Shown in pieces: positions 44,920 to 55,300 of a DNA stretch of 64,000 bases. The DNA is from Bradyrhizobium nanningense. Its GTDB lineage: Bacteria > Pseudomonadota > Alphaproteobacteria > Rhizobiales > Xanthobacteraceae. The notes beneath the pieces are model-generated. The model did not search any database. It was not told where the DNA came from and was given only the letters and a program-made list of their open reading frames with translations. The position numbers and the translations under genes were made by a program. The stretch spans positions 434,001 to 498,000 of the forward strand of contig NZ_LBJC01000020.1 in assembly GCF_004114535.1 (NCBI RefSeq). Reading direction: 5' to 3'. The stretch's first letter is position 1; each line of letters starts with the position of its first letter.

Positions 44920-45720
44920 AGTAGGGCAGGGCGATAAGCCATCAAGAACGCGATCAGTCCGTTGCCGATCTTGAAAAGGTTATCCTCAAACAGGGCTGCT
45001 CGATTTCCAAGGTCTGCTGAAAGACAAGCGTTTGCAAAGAAGTTCTCACGGCAGTGGGCGGAGAGGTCCCCGAAAGCCTCTTGACCATCCCTACTAACCT
45101 CCGCCGCGCGGTCAGCTGACCACGCTTTCTATCAGCCCCTAGCAAATCAGGGCTGAGGACTAAAAGGGCGGCAACGGCACGTTCTTCCGGACCGGAGCTG
45201 TCGGTCGCTCGATCGAGAGCTCTGTGGAGGGCGGAAGCGCCCCGATGTGCAATTGAGAAGCGCGCTCGTCGAGCTCTGCGCTCGTGCAACGTTGGTTGAG
45301 CCGCAGAAAATCGGCCCAGGTCGCTGTGCGGAATGCTTCAGCCTACCGAGAAGGGTCTAGAAGGTTGCGTAAGAGGGGCCACTGACGTGCGCCGATCCGA
45401 CTTTGAGCGCGCCGGCGCTCGGATCGCTGACTTTGTACGGCGAGAAAAAGCGTGCCTGCTTCCTGCGCGACCGCGGCCCCAACGGCGTCGTGATCGTACG
45501 ATCCGTACCGTCTTTCGATATCTATCTGGATGAGAGAGTATTCCGCGACTTCCCAAATGGGACTATCACTAGCGCTGCGTTTCACTAAAAGTTGACGCAA
45601 TATGCCGACATTGGTGTCGCTTTCAGCCATGTGAAGCTTGGAGGAGGCGAGCACCAACTGATTTGTTGGATCTCAAATGCTCGATGCTCGCCAGGAAGCG
45701 TCCCTATCTACCAGTCGGCG
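44920..45720. other. Gene-poor 800-bp stretch in the island
   Basis: No frame shows a recognised family. A minus-strand frame (44954-45289) is partly protein-like (AALLVLSPDLLGADRKRGQL) but has no good start, and a plus-strand frame at 45403-45588 is short. These look like remains of lost genes. Confidence 0.4.
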
Positions 45721-46308
45721 ATGACTCTCAAGGAGTACTCGAGCGTCCTCATTGCGCTCGACTTGATAAACCACCCCGCAATTTTGCTTGATCGAGACGG
45801 CGCAGTGTTGGCTGTGAGCGGCAAGGCCTCAAAGGTCTTTGACAGTGAGTTTTCCGTGCGTGGGCGGCGGCTCTATGTGGCAGACGGTCAATCGCGAACG
45901 AAGCTGGAAGCGCTGCTGGATCGCGCTCGGCTGGTCTCCGACAAGCAAGTGCCCTCAGTTTCACATCTCGCAGTCAATCGTGCCAGTCGTCGACCGATCG
46001 TGGTGGAAGCCATCCTGCGAAGTTCTGGATCGAGCAGCCTTCCTTGTGACGTGAGCCTTGTTCTTCTCCTGACGGACTTGGATGAAATGCCTGTCATTTC
46101 ACGGGCGTCTCTCATGGAAGTCTTCGGCTTGACCCCGGTTCAAGCGCAACTGGCATCGTTGTTGGCAAAGGGAAAATCGGTGGAGGAAATCGCCCGCGAG
46201 ATGAACATCTCTCCAGGAACTGCCAGAAACCACCTCAAGGCTGTATTTCTTCGCACCGCGACCAGGCGCCAGGGCGAGTTGGTCTCGCTGCTATCTCGGT
46301 TGCGATAA
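45721..46308 (+). CDS. LuxR-type helix-turn-helix regulator, probably N-terminally truncated
   Basis: A 195-residue product with a PAS-like part (LLDRDGAVLAVSGKASKVFDSEFSVRGRRLYVAD) and a C-terminal LuxR DNA-binding domain (FGLTPVQAQLASLLAKGKSVEEIAREMNISPGTARNHLKAVFLRTATRRQGELVSLL). Related regulators are commonly much longer, with a further N-terminal half, so this copy may be cut at its 5' end. The frame extends to a TTG at 45592. ATG 45721 is the first good start. Confidence 0.65.
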   Translation: MTLKEYSSVLIALDLINHPAILLDRDGAVLAVSGKASKVFDSEFSVRGRRLYVADGQSRTKLEALLDRARLVSDKQVPSVSHLAVNRASRRPIVVEAILRSSGSSSLPCDVSLVLLLTDLDEMPVISRASLMEVFGLTPVQAQLASLLAKGKSVEEIAREMNISPGTARNHLKAVFLRTATRRQGELVSLLSRLR

Positions 46309-46722
46309 ATACCTCAGATTCTGGCCACAACATAAAGCACACATATGCTGACCTACGGATAATGTCCGAGCGGAGCCGATGGCGGTTCCGACCTATGCCG
46401 ACCAATTTATCAATTTCTTGCGCCGGGCGTCTCGTCTGTCCAGGGGGCCATGAACAAGCCGATTGATGGGGAGGAGCGTTCGCCTCCGGAGGACGACGAG
46501 TGGCACGATTGGCGTGATGGCTAACCGTGCGCGGGCCAGCGCCCGTCAGCTCACGCCGAACTTCGACACCGAGGCACTGACGCTCATTGTACTATTCAGC
46601 ACAGCCGGCCTGTGTCGGTCGCTCGCCCTAGCTCTCTACTGGCCGGAAGTTACTGCCGGTTATCTAGGGCTGATCCCTCAGGGCGGCACCCGTGGTTGGA
46701 AGGCACACGGAAGAACGCGCTT
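46309..46722. other. Gene-poor stretch upstream of the PilZ gene
   Basis: This 414-bp stretch holds a 24-codon frame at 46450 (MNKPIDGEERSPPEDDEW) and a 90-codon frame at 46463, neither with recognisable features. It may be a remnant; no promoter or repeat stands out. Confidence 0.35.
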
Positions 46723-46977
46723 TTATGGGGGGTGAGAATCAATGAACATGACGCCGATCCGTCTCTCTTTTCGCCAGACTATGCGGCAAGGCCGGCGAAG
46801 ATGTTCAGCCTGAATAACTAACGCGAAAGTGTTCGGGAACCAGAGAGGACTGGCAATCTCGAAAGCAGCGCCGGTTTCGGAAAGGTTGCGGATCACGCAA
46901 GGCACGCTGCTACCTGAGAATTCGATAGTACCCGATTTGAGAACTCGACGCCTGAAGGAAATTCGATGCTCGTCCAT
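46723..46977 (-). CDS. Single-domain PilZ protein
   Basis: An 84-residue protein. The basic N-terminus RISFRRRVLKSGTIEF fits the RxxxR c-di-GMP motif, and VIRNLSETGAAFEIA fits the D/NxSxxG motif. CRIVWRKERRIGVMFID ends the small barrel. It would bind c-di-GMP or act as an adaptor. ATG 46977 is chosen; an ATG at 47052 would add 25 unrelated residues. It is a lone signalling gene inside the island. Confidence 0.8.
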   Translation of the reverse strand: MDEHRISFRRRVLKSGTIEFSGSSVPCVIRNLSETGAAFEIASPLWFPNTFALVIQAEHLRRPCRIVWRKERRIGVMFIDSHPP

Positions 46978-47064
46978 GTGGGCATGCCGACGTGTCAGCA
47001 GCAGCACCGGCACGCCCGTCGCCGATGATGCGCGAAAGAGCCTCATCGACATGTCGAATTGGCA

Positions 47065-48231
47065 TCACGGCCTTGGCGACGCCGTCGGTTTCGCAATTGA
47101 AACGCGCGCCAGAAGACCTTCCTTGCCTCCCGTAAGCCCGTACTCCTCTGCCGGCTTGCCGTCGAGTTTGGCCGCTTCGGCTACGCCCTTCGCGAGCATG
47201 TCGAAAGTATCGTCCGAAAGACGCAGGGCACCAACCCCAAGCCGTCGTCGCCATCTGGCTCCGCGTTCCCACGCTTCCATCCACGCAAAGCCTAGGTCGC
47301 TACTACGTTTGACGGCGTTGAATGCTTGAATGAGCGCGCCAGCCTGGTTGATGTCCTTTTTGGCCTTATCCGCAAAGAACACATTCCGTTTGGTTGCGAT
47401 GATCAGTTTGTGGACGGCGTAGCGCTCCGGGGCCGGTACAAGGACCGGCACGCCGGCGTCGTGCAAGACCACAGCGCGGATGGGCTCATGGATCAGGTAG
47501 TCTAGGAACCGCAAAACCTGCGCCCCTACAGACGGCCCCAATGAAGGCATCTGCGTCAGTCTGGAGGAGTAGTCCTCGTCGCCACGGTTTGGTGTAAGGA
47601 ATTCGACCTTGAAGCCGGTGGCATTGACAAAACCGCTGAACAGCTTGGTTTCATCAGGAGAGAATGAGGGCGCAAATGTCGGATCCACCTTTTTCAGGAT
47701 CTCTTCGAGGTCGGGCATGCTTTCATCGATCGAGATCGAGATGCCGTAGAATTTCGCGATGTCCAAATCCTCGGTCGTCACGAGCTCGTCGGGCAGCTTG
47801 ACGCCGAGTACGCCGCTGTATGTCTGATAGGCCATCGAACCGACGAGCGTGGCGCGAAGCCGGAAAAGTCCCGCGCGCGCGAGTTCGTTGACGACGAGAC
47901 CTTCCATGTGGGGAGGGGCAGGGTAGCCGGCCCGCCTCAACTTCGCTGCCAGCTCGCGTCGCGCGCGATAGCCAATCTTGGTGCGCTGGAAAGCTTCCGC
48001 GCGTTTGGCAATCTCGGGATCATCGGCCGGACCGACATATTTGAGGGTCGTCTTCGTCGGTCCGTCGCCACCGGAGGGCTCGTAGGCCTTGTAGTAATAG
48101 TATTCGCGGTTGGCTCGCTTCTGTTTGAGAAAGGTCCCGTTTTCCGGGAAGTTCTCGTCGAAATCCGCGTCCGTCGCCTTTTGAACCAGGTCGGAGAACA
48201 TGACTTGGTCGATGTTGGAAAACTGCTTCAT
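47065..48231 (-). CDS. GSU2403-family nucleotidyltransferase-fold protein
   Basis: A 388-residue protein. The N-terminal half has TFLKQKRANREYYYYKAYEPSGG and RTKIGYRARRELAAKLRRAG. The middle shows a nucleotidyltransferase-like element: FRLRATLVGSMAYQTYSGVLG, then TTEDLDIAKF with the Asp pair. FKVEFLTPNRGDEDY carries a possible third acidic residue. This matches the GSU2403 group, uncharacterised relatives of toxin-type nucleotidyltransferases. The upstream region carries a striking repeat array (48239-48333). Confidence 0.8.
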   Translation of the reverse strand: MKQFSNIDQVMFSDLVQKATDADFDENFPENGTFLKQKRANREYYYYKAYEPSGGDGPTKTTLKYVGPADDPEIAKRAEAFQRTKIGYRARRELAAKLRRAGYPAPPHMEGLVVNELARAGLFRLRATLVGSMAYQTYSGVLGVKLPDELVTTEDLDIAKFYGISISIDESMPDLEEILKKVDPTFAPSFSPDETKLFSGFVNATGFKVEFLTPNRGDEDYSSRLTQMPSLGPSVGAQVLRFLDYLIHEPIRAVVLHDAGVPVLVPAPERYAVHKLIIATKRNVFFADKAKKDINQAGALIQAFNAVKRSSDLGFAWMEAWERGARWRRRLGVGALRLSDDTFDMLAKGVAEAAKLDGKPAEEYGLTGGKEGLLARVSIAKPTASPRP

Positions 48232-48238
48232 AGGTGTT

Positions 48239-48333
48239 TGTTACCATTTTGGCGAAGTGGTAACAATGACTTTGTATCCATCCTGCCAAAATGGTAGCAA
48301 AGCCTTTGTATCCCTTTCGTCATAATGGTAACA
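48239..48333. promoter_or_regulatory. 34-bp-period direct repeats and dyads before the GSU2403-type gene
   Basis: TGGTAACA/TGGTAGCA occurs at 48258, 48292 and 48326, each exactly 34 bp apart. TTTGTATCC occurs at 48271 and 48305, again 34 bp apart. TGTTACCATTTTGGC (48239-48253) is the inverse of GCCAAAATGGTAGCA (48285-48299) with one mismatch, and TGTTACCA/TGGTAACA form a perfect dyad at 48239-48265. The array ends 8 bp from the ATG at 48231. It is probably an operator array for autoregulation, or tandem promoters. Confidence 0.75.
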
Positions 48334-48460
48334 ATAATGAATTCAAGGGCTTGAGCCGATTGTTCCGCTTCCAGGGTCCGAAATCTACCGTTGGAGCCTC
48401 GACAGGGATCGAGCTGCCAAGCTATGGTGCTGTCCTAATTAGGACACCCGCGAGGGCAGA

Positions 48461-49039
48461 TTAGGACACTGAATCCCGAATATAGAGGGACTTCAGAATC
48501 AGGAACATCGCCATCGGATCGCGCCGTTCGGACAACAGCCATACCATGATGTCATGCTCCAAATCCGAAGTCAGGCGGAATTCGAATTTTTGGCATTTAT
48601 CGTCGCGTGAGATCTCAAAGGAATTGATTACGGCGACTACAAACTGGAAGGCAAAAAAGGTTCCGCGCCCCGCGTTGATGTCCAGCCGCGTTTCTCGCAT
48701 GGCGTCCGAGGAGCCCGCAAATTCACCCTCATCATGTCCGCCGGTAGGGTCATATTCTTCCAGTTCCTGCACCCATTCGACGGATGCCAGGCTAACCAAT
48801 AGGATCGACATGATCTTGAGGTGAGAAAGACCATTAGAGTCTTTCATCACGTAGTTACTTTCCCAGAGCTGACACTCCGCGCACCAACCTGCATGGGCTA
48901 TTTTCAGCTTAGGGAAATCAACGTGCGGGTAGTATCCGCACCCCTTGGAGAGGAAATAGACATAATGCAAAAAGTCGTCCTTGAAAGCATCGTAGCTTCC
49001 AAGCCAATTCCCCAAACAATTTTCATCTAAATTAAGCAT
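48461..49039 (-). CDS. Unknown 192-residue protein, AT-richer than the core
   Basis: Not recognised. The product has four Cys and several His in the N-terminal half (GCGYYPHVDFPKLKIAHAGWCAEC), an acidic middle (EYDPTGGHDEGEF) and a helical C-terminus (FRLTSDLEHDIMVWLLSERRDPMAMFLILKSLY). There is no signal peptide or membrane segment. The coding region is visibly less GC-rich than the core genes, suggesting recent transfer. It has a normal ATG and no overlap. Confidence 0.6.
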   Translation of the reverse strand: MLNLDENCLGNWLGSYDAFKDDFLHYVYFLSKGCGYYPHVDFPKLKIAHAGWCAECQLWESNYVMKDSNGLSHLKIMSILLVSLASVEWVQELEEYDPTGGHDEGEFAGSSDAMRETRLDINAGRGTFFAFQFVVAVINSFEISRDDKCQKFEFRLTSDLEHDIMVWLLSERRDPMAMFLILKSLYIRDSVS

Positions 49040-49109
49040 GACGATAATTCGCCTTTTCGACGAGTCGTCATGCCTACACGTCAGCGTTGCGCAATGCTAG
49101 TGCGGGAAC

Positions 49110-49298
49110 CTACTTTTCCTCACATCGCAGCGCGGTAATGCGCTCACTGATCAGCACGCGAGTAGGCTGCGTGGAGACAGGCGCAAGCTTCCCGCCCGGA
49201 ATGTGCGGGCGGCCATTGGTAAACAATAATTTAAAGCGCTCAGTATCCCGAGGCACCGCACGGGAAACAGAGCTATCAATATGCATTTTCTCGGCCAT
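49110..49298 (-). CDS. Small 62-residue protein, unknown function
   Basis: ATG 49298 follows a good ribosome binding site (GGAGAGG). The product has the segment AVPRDTERFKLLFTNGRPHIPGGKLAP, with no recognised family. The frame extends upstream to 49451 but without a better start. It lies 71 bp upstream of the 192-residue gene on the same strand, so the two could form a pair. Confidence 0.45.
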   Translation of the reverse strand: MAEKMHIDSSVSRAVPRDTERFKLLFTNGRPHIPGGKLAPVSTQPTRVLISERITALRCEEK

Positions 49299-49749
49299 TT
49301 TGGCCTCTCCGACGCGTGACCCTTGACAGAGTCCGGATTGATCCTCGTTCCTTCCGCTCAACAAACGCTTAAGACTTCCAAACAAATTACCACGGAAGGC
49401 GTTCCTCCCCTGCGGTTTTTTCTCGATTCTTTGGCTGTCAAGCCTTGACAAAAAATATTCCCCGTGACCGTGACAGGAAAATCGGCGTTGCAGGTTGCCG
49501 TTCTTCCCATCAGAGCCACGCTAAGTCAAGGTCGGAAGCCCTTGTGGAATCGCGTCTTTTAGGCCCTCTGACGCGCTTCATCTTCGCTAACTGTGCGTAA
49601 ACATGGGAAGATTTAGGAACTGAACAAGAATCCAATAAATAAAATTTCCCACACCTTTAGATAGTGGATTCTAGGCTTCTGTTGCAGGTTTCACACAATA
49701 TCTAGTGGTTCCGAATCGCTCCGAAAAATATTTTCAATGATTCGTGATT
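49299..49749. other. AT-rich gene-free stretch
   Basis: This 451-bp stretch is noticeably AT-rich (for example AATAAATAAAATTTCCC near 49637). It holds the promoter of the leftward small genes and no protein-like frame. A junction of imported DNA next to the transposase remnant is likely. Confidence 0.4.
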
Positions 49750-50013
49750 CTACCGCTTCCCACCCGTAATTACACGGAATTTGCGCGTTACCCGAACCGG
49801 CCGGTTCGGCTCCAGCGGGAGCACCGCATCAATTAGGTCCCCAATCGTCCAGACCCGATCAGCGACACCAAGTGCGACGGCTGGCGTGGTCCGCAGCGCC
49901 TCATGAACGCGGCAGAGGTTGTAGTGGGACACGTAAAGGCTGACCGCCGCCGCGTGATTAGTGAGCTTCTTTGAGAAACCGTTGGTGAGGCGGGCGAACC
50001 GACGCTGCGTCAT
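49750..50013 (-). pseudogene. C-terminal fragment of an IS1-type transposase
   Basis: The 87 residues QRRFARLTNGFSKKLTNHAAAVSLYVSHYNLCRVHEALRTTPAVALGVADRVW match the C-terminal end of IS1-family-like transposases (the ...NHxxAxxLYxxHYNxxRxHxxLRxTPAxAAG element). In front of it (beyond 50013) the frame closes at once and nothing of the catalytic core remains. It is a scar of an insertion next to the Wadjet operon. Confidence 0.75.
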
Positions 50014-50209
50014 CCGCAGGGGTCAAGTTCTGGCGCGCTCAACGTGGCTGGTCGAGATATGGGCCGGGATGCCGCTCTATATTAGAACATACTAGGAACA
50101 GACCTTCCGGTTGTATTTTCAAGACCCACTCTCAATAACAATGTTGTCCGGCACATCATGCGTTTAGTGTCGCCAACTCAGGATAAAGTCGGGCCCAGGA
50201 GCCGCGTCA

Positions 50210-51739
50210 TTGACCTTGTTTCGCCATTTGCATGACGACGCGTTTTTGGCCTTTTCGCGCGATCACAAGCACCTGTACGCGGCCTGTCTGCTCGACCTCC
50301 ATGAACGCTTCTTTTCAGGCGCGCCGTCGTTTCCGACCCCGCAGCAGGTGGTCCATGCCATGTACGACGTCATGCGCGCCAACCCCGCCCTCTGGAATGA
50401 GGGCGATGATTTCGGCAGCCTGCCGGAAATGATCTCCGCGGGCCGCCGCCGCATCCGGAAGGCCGACGTCGCGCTCGCTTCCGAGAAGGGCGACAAGGCG
50501 CTCGGTCTTGCCCGACAACTGTACGCCCGGCTGCTCGCCTGGGGATGGCTTGAAGAGGAGGAATACGGGCTTCGCGTCACTGTGGACATGGCTATGGGAC
50601 CGCTGCTCGTCATCCAGCGGCTCGCGAGCCTCAACAAGGATCTCTCGCAGCGATTCGGCGGCTTGATCGTGCAAATCCGCCTCAACCTAGAGGCCGTCGA
50701 AAAACTGAGGCCCGAGATCACCGACCGCAAACAGCGCGAAGCCGCGCTCGCCGTCCGCGAGGCGCGCAATCAGGCCGACCGGTTCACTAAGAGCCTGCGG
50801 GCCATTCTGGCCGACCTGAAGCGCGTCCGACGGACCGTCATGGAGTCGAAAACAGTCGCTACCCGGCTGGAAGCCTTTTTCGAGGAGTTCGTCGAACAGC
50901 TTCTGCTGAAGGATTTCGAGTCCATCCTCACCGTCAACCATCCGTACCGCTTCCGCGACGCCATCGTCGATCTCGCGCGGAGGATCTCCTACACCCCGGA
51001 GACCATGCAGGTCCTTGCCGAGGAGTACACAGCTTCCAGCATGGCAGCCGACATCGAGGACGGTCGAATGGCCGCGGCCGACGACCTGCTGGCCATCGAA
51101 AGCATCTTCGATCAGATCGGGGAGATGTTTGATAGGATCGAGGCCTTCCGCAGGCAGCTCGAAGCCAGGGTCCGCAACACCATTAAGTACGCCGAGCGGG
51201 GCGGCCAGGGACTCGTCGGCCGGGCCAGCGACCTGGTGCGGCGGCTGGATGCCCTATTGCGGGACGGCAGACACCACAACGCGACAATCGAATGGAGCAT
51301 CGAGCCGCTGCGGTCGCCCTGGTCGGAGCACCATCAGGCGCCGGCCAGGCAGCCGCGCCGTCCCGTCGAAGCAAGGGAGCTCGCCGAGCCGCCGTCGGAC
51401 CCGCTGTACGAACTGCGCAAGAAGCTCCGCCTCGAGTACATCGCGCGCATCGCGCCCCGCCCGGAGGATGTCAGACGATTCCTCGAGGGCCAGGTGCCTC
51501 CCTTCGCGACCAGGGAAGCCCGCTTCATGGAAATCGATACCGTGGACGACTTTCTCGCCTTCGATTGCGCCCGCCGATATGCGCTGACGGGCGAGATTCC
51601 GGTGCAGGTCGCGGCCGGGTTCGAACTCGAACCGTGCCCCGACACGCCACCACACGACAGCGAATGGCTCCGTTGCGCAAACTTCCTGGTCAAGCGATCG
51701 GGCGCACTCCGGAAGGCGAGGGTGGCTCATGCTCAGTGA
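50210..51739 (+). CDS. jetA: Wadjet subunit JetA (kleisin-type)
   Basis: A 509-residue protein, first gene of a Wadjet anti-plasmid operon. LFRHLHDDAFLAFSRDHKHLYAACLLDLHERFF at the N-terminus and the helical middle (RPEITDRKQREAALAVREARNQADRF) fit the JetA/MksF-like subunit that bridges the SMC ring. TTG 50210 is taken as start because AGGAG lies 8 bases upstream and no ATG is in frame. Its end overlaps jetB by 11 bp. Confidence 0.9.
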   Translation: MTLFRHLHDDAFLAFSRDHKHLYAACLLDLHERFFSGAPSFPTPQQVVHAMYDVMRANPALWNEGDDFGSLPEMISAGRRRIRKADVALASEKGDKALGLARQLYARLLAWGWLEEEEYGLRVTVDMAMGPLLVIQRLASLNKDLSQRFGGLIVQIRLNLEAVEKLRPEITDRKQREAALAVREARNQADRFTKSLRAILADLKRVRRTVMESKTVATRLEAFFEEFVEQLLLKDFESILTVNHPYRFRDAIVDLARRISYTPETMQVLAEEYTASSMAADIEDGRMAAADDLLAIESIFDQIGEMFDRIEAFRRQLEARVRNTIKYAERGGQGLVGRASDLVRRLDALLRDGRHHNATIEWSIEPLRSPWSEHHQAPARQPRRPVEARELAEPPSDPLYELRKKLRLEYIARIAPRPEDVRRFLEGQVPPFATREARFMEIDTVDDFLAFDCARRYALTGEIPVQVAAGFELEPCPDTPPHDSEWLRCANFLVKRSGALRKARVAHAQ

Positions 51740-52367
51740 ATTCGAAAACGTCGAGCGCTCCCTCGGCGCGGAAAAGGCAGCCGACCTCCGCAAAGCGCTG
51801 CACTTCCTGCTACGGCGGCAGTTCGTGTTCGCGGGAGACCCCCGGACCGGGACAGTCTACAACACGATCATGGACGGCCGCTTCCGCGACGTGGTCGATG
51901 GTTTCTTCGATAGTTGCGGATACCGCGTCCATCGCGATCCGGAGGCGCAGTGGGCCGGCATCGTCGCCATAGACGAGGACGTGCCGCTGCCCCGGATGAA
52001 GCTCGACGAAACCATCGTCATGCTGGTGCTGGCGGCATACTGGCAGCAGGAGGTGAACGTCGGAGCAGTCGAGGACCGGGCTGTCGTTGTCGCCACCTTG
52101 AACGACCTGTTCGACCGGTACCGCGAGATGGCGCAACACGGCGGCGGAGGCGCGATCTCACCCGCCCGCTTCCGAGACATCCTGCGCGAGGCCGCCCAAC
52201 GCAGTTTGGTCGAGATCGGTGATTTTGACGACGAGCAGCAGGACTGCGAGATCAGGATCCGTCCGATGATTAAGCTGATCAGTGGCGGCGATGCCCTCCA
52301 ACGGCTTGAGCGCTACGTCCGTAGCGAGGAGGCGCGGTTTCCGCAGCCCGCAGGAGACGAGGCATGA
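51729..52367 (+). CDS. jetB: Wadjet subunit JetB (KITE-type, DUF4194)
   Basis: A 212-residue protein with a DUF4194-like winged-helix layout: LRKALHFLLRRQFVFAGDPRTGTVYNTIMDGRF, then LDETIVMLVLAAYWQQEVNVG and RFRDILREAAQRSLVEIGDF. JetB is the MukE/KITE-like part that binds JetA and DNA. It overlaps jetA at its start and jetC at its end (ATGA), so all are translationally coupled. Confidence 0.9.
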   Translation: MLSEFENVERSLGAEKAADLRKALHFLLRRQFVFAGDPRTGTVYNTIMDGRFRDVVDGFFDSCGYRVHRDPEAQWAGIVAIDEDVPLPRMKLDETIVMLVLAAYWQQEVNVGAVEDRAVVVATLNDLFDRYREMAQHGGGGAISPARFRDILREAAQRSLVEIGDFDDEQQDCEIRIRPMIKLISGGDALQRLERYVRSEEARFPQPAGDEA

Positions 52368-55300
52368 TGGAGCTACGCCACCTGACGATGGTGAACTGGC
52401 ACCTGTTCGACGTCGCCGACATCGACGTGACAGGACACGTCGGGGTCCTGGGCGAGAACCGGTCCGGCAAATCCACAATCCTCGACATGGCGCAGGTCGT
52501 TCTCACCGGCGCGAGCCGGCGGTTCTTGCGCCTGAACGCGGTCGCCGGCGACAGCGGAAAATCGCGCAGCGGCTCGAAGCGGAGCGTCGTCGATTACTGC
52601 CTTGGGACGCTCGGCGAAGACCAGCGCCGGCGCGACGAGGCGCGCACCTACATCGCGCTAGGTTTCGAAGACACGGAAGGCGCCCGGCCACCGGTCACGA
52701 TCGGCATGGCGCTTGAGGCGCGCAAGTCCGACAGCAGGGAGACCGTGCTGGCACTGTTCGTCGCCGTCGGGACCGTTCTGAGCTCCAAGGACTTCATCGA
52801 ACAGCGAGGAAAGTCGCAATTCCCGGCGCCGTGGGAGGACGTGCGCGCCCGGATCGTCGCGGCGGTCGGCGAAGGGAACTTCGTCAATCATCGCGACCGG
52901 GCGAGCGACTACGTCCGAGAGTACATGCGCCATCTTCTGCCGCATTCGCCCTATGGCGAGCAGAACGCCAGCGCCCTGCAGAAATCAATCGTCAACGCGA
53001 TGACGCTCGACCACAACCAGACGGCGACGCAGTTCGTGCGGAACTACATCCTCGAGGACAGTCCGATCGGCATCAAGGAGCTGCGCGAGTCGATCCAGAC
53101 ATACCGCAACATCAGCGAAACCATCCGAAAGATGCGCCTCAGGCTCGAAGCCCTGAGGGCGCTTCGGGTCGTCCTCGGCAAGCTTGAAGAGGCGCTCGAG
53201 ACCAAGTTCAGGGAAGAGTGGATCGCAAAACGCGCGACTTGGCTCGCGGCGCGCGCGACAAACCTGGACTTCAAGACCAAGCGGCGTACCGAGATGGCGC
53301 GCCGGGACGCGGCAGCAAAAGAACTCGAATTCATCGACGGCGATGTCAAGGCCATCGATAACGAGATCGAACGTCTCACGGCCGCGATCGCCGAGCACGA
53401 TGCCAAGACCGGCAGAAAGTCCCTGCAGCAGACCGCCGATGTGGCCGGGCAGGCGGCGCACCGCGCCTCGGCGGACTTCAACGCTCGCATGGAGAACATC
53501 CGTCGCCTGGAGCCGCTACGCGCAATGTGCGCGGACGGTTTCGAGGACTTCGTTCCTGCTCTTGAGCGTCTTGTGACCGCCACCGCCGGGGCCGACATCG
53601 GGGGCGTCTCCAACGAGGTCACCGCGGCCGAGAAGTCCTTCGCGGCAAGGGGCGCCAAATGGCTGCCGAAGATCGACGAAGCGCGTCAGACGATCATCGC
53701 GGAGCTTTCCGGGCTCCGAGGCCGGCGCGACGAGGTGCTCGAACGCATTCGACAGCACGCGGCGGGAGGGGCGCGCGCCTATCTTGGCGACGACACTGAA
53801 CTTCTCTGCCGCAGGCTGCGGCAGAGGGGAATGGTCCCGCGCGTGCTCTGCGACATCGTCGAAGTCGCCGAACCCGAGTGGGTGGGAGCCGCCGAGGCGC
53901 TCCTCGGCCGCGACCGGGAAGCTGTGTTCGTGGACAGAGCGGATATCAGCGCCGCCACGTCAATCTTCAAGGAAGGTCGCCGCGAGTTTCGCCACGCATC
54001 GCTCGTGAGCCTAAACAAGCTCGAGCAGTTCAGGGCCAAGCCGGAGCGCGGCACTTTCCCCTCGATCTTCCGGAGCCAGGATCCGGATGCGATGGCCTTC
54101 ATCATGCGCCGCTACGGCACGGTCCGCCTCGCGGACACGCTCGACCAGTTCAACAGGCCCGGCCGGGCTATCATGAAGGACGGCCTCTACGATGACGGAC
54201 TCGTAAGGACCCATCGCTGGATCGAAGCCTCGCAGCACAAGATTGGAAAGGCGGCCCAGGCGAACGCCCTGCGCTCCCTGCAGGATCAGGCCGACGAACT
54301 GGATCGGCTCCAAACGGAAAAGAGCAAGCAGGCCCAGGCGGCAGAGCAGGCCTTCGCCGCTCTGAAGAATATCTGCGAGGGACGTGACGATCTGAAGGCT
54401 TGCGCCGCTGCCTTCGCAGCCGCGCAGACCGAGATCGCCGAAGCCCAGGCGAGGCTCGAAGCGCTCGACGGCGCGGGCGACGGCGGGCTTCGCGACAAGA
54501 AACGAGCGCAGCAGACGCTAAAGGTCAAGAGGCTCGACGAACGAAAGATCCAGCAGAAGGCGTTCGGCGAGCATGACGGTGAGGTCAGGTCGGCGGAGAG
54601 GAGGCTCGGAGAGGGCGAAAACGTGCCCGGCTCCGAGCTCAACCTGCGGGTCGCCCGCTCGATCTATCGCAGGACCTTCCCGCTATACTCCGCCGCGAAG
54701 GGCAGGATCGTGTACCGCGAGCGCCTCGATGCTGCAGCCCAGAAGGGCTTCGCGGAGAAACACCGCGCTATCGCCGACAGAGCGCTCAAAGATGCCGACG
54801 CTTCGGACGCCGAACGTCTCCGGATCGAGCGACGGGTCCGCGAACTCCTTTACGATTACTTCGACCAGTTCGGGATGAGCTCGCAAGTCGGCGCGGAGAG
54901 CGAGCCGCTGCGGGAGGTGAAGCCATGGATGGAACAGCTCATCTCGGATATCGAATCCAATGAGCTGCGCCAGTACGAACGGCAGGCGCGGGATGCGGCG
55001 GAAAAGGCGTCCACCCTGCTGCGCGGCGAGTTCATCAATGCGCTCACGGCCCGCATCGGAAAGATGGAGCGGGAGCTGCAATCGTTGAACCGTAGCCTCT
55101 ACGCACATCCGTTCCATAACGAGCGATATTCATTCCATCGCACCCAGATGGTGGAATTCCAGCCCATCCTGAAGATCATCGAGATCTCCAAAACCTCTCC
55201 GGAGGCGCTCGATATGCTGTTCCGGGGCGACGTGCCCGACGACTTCCCGCACAAGGATACGATCGTCGCACTCGAGGCGCTGCTCGAGGACCCCGACAAG

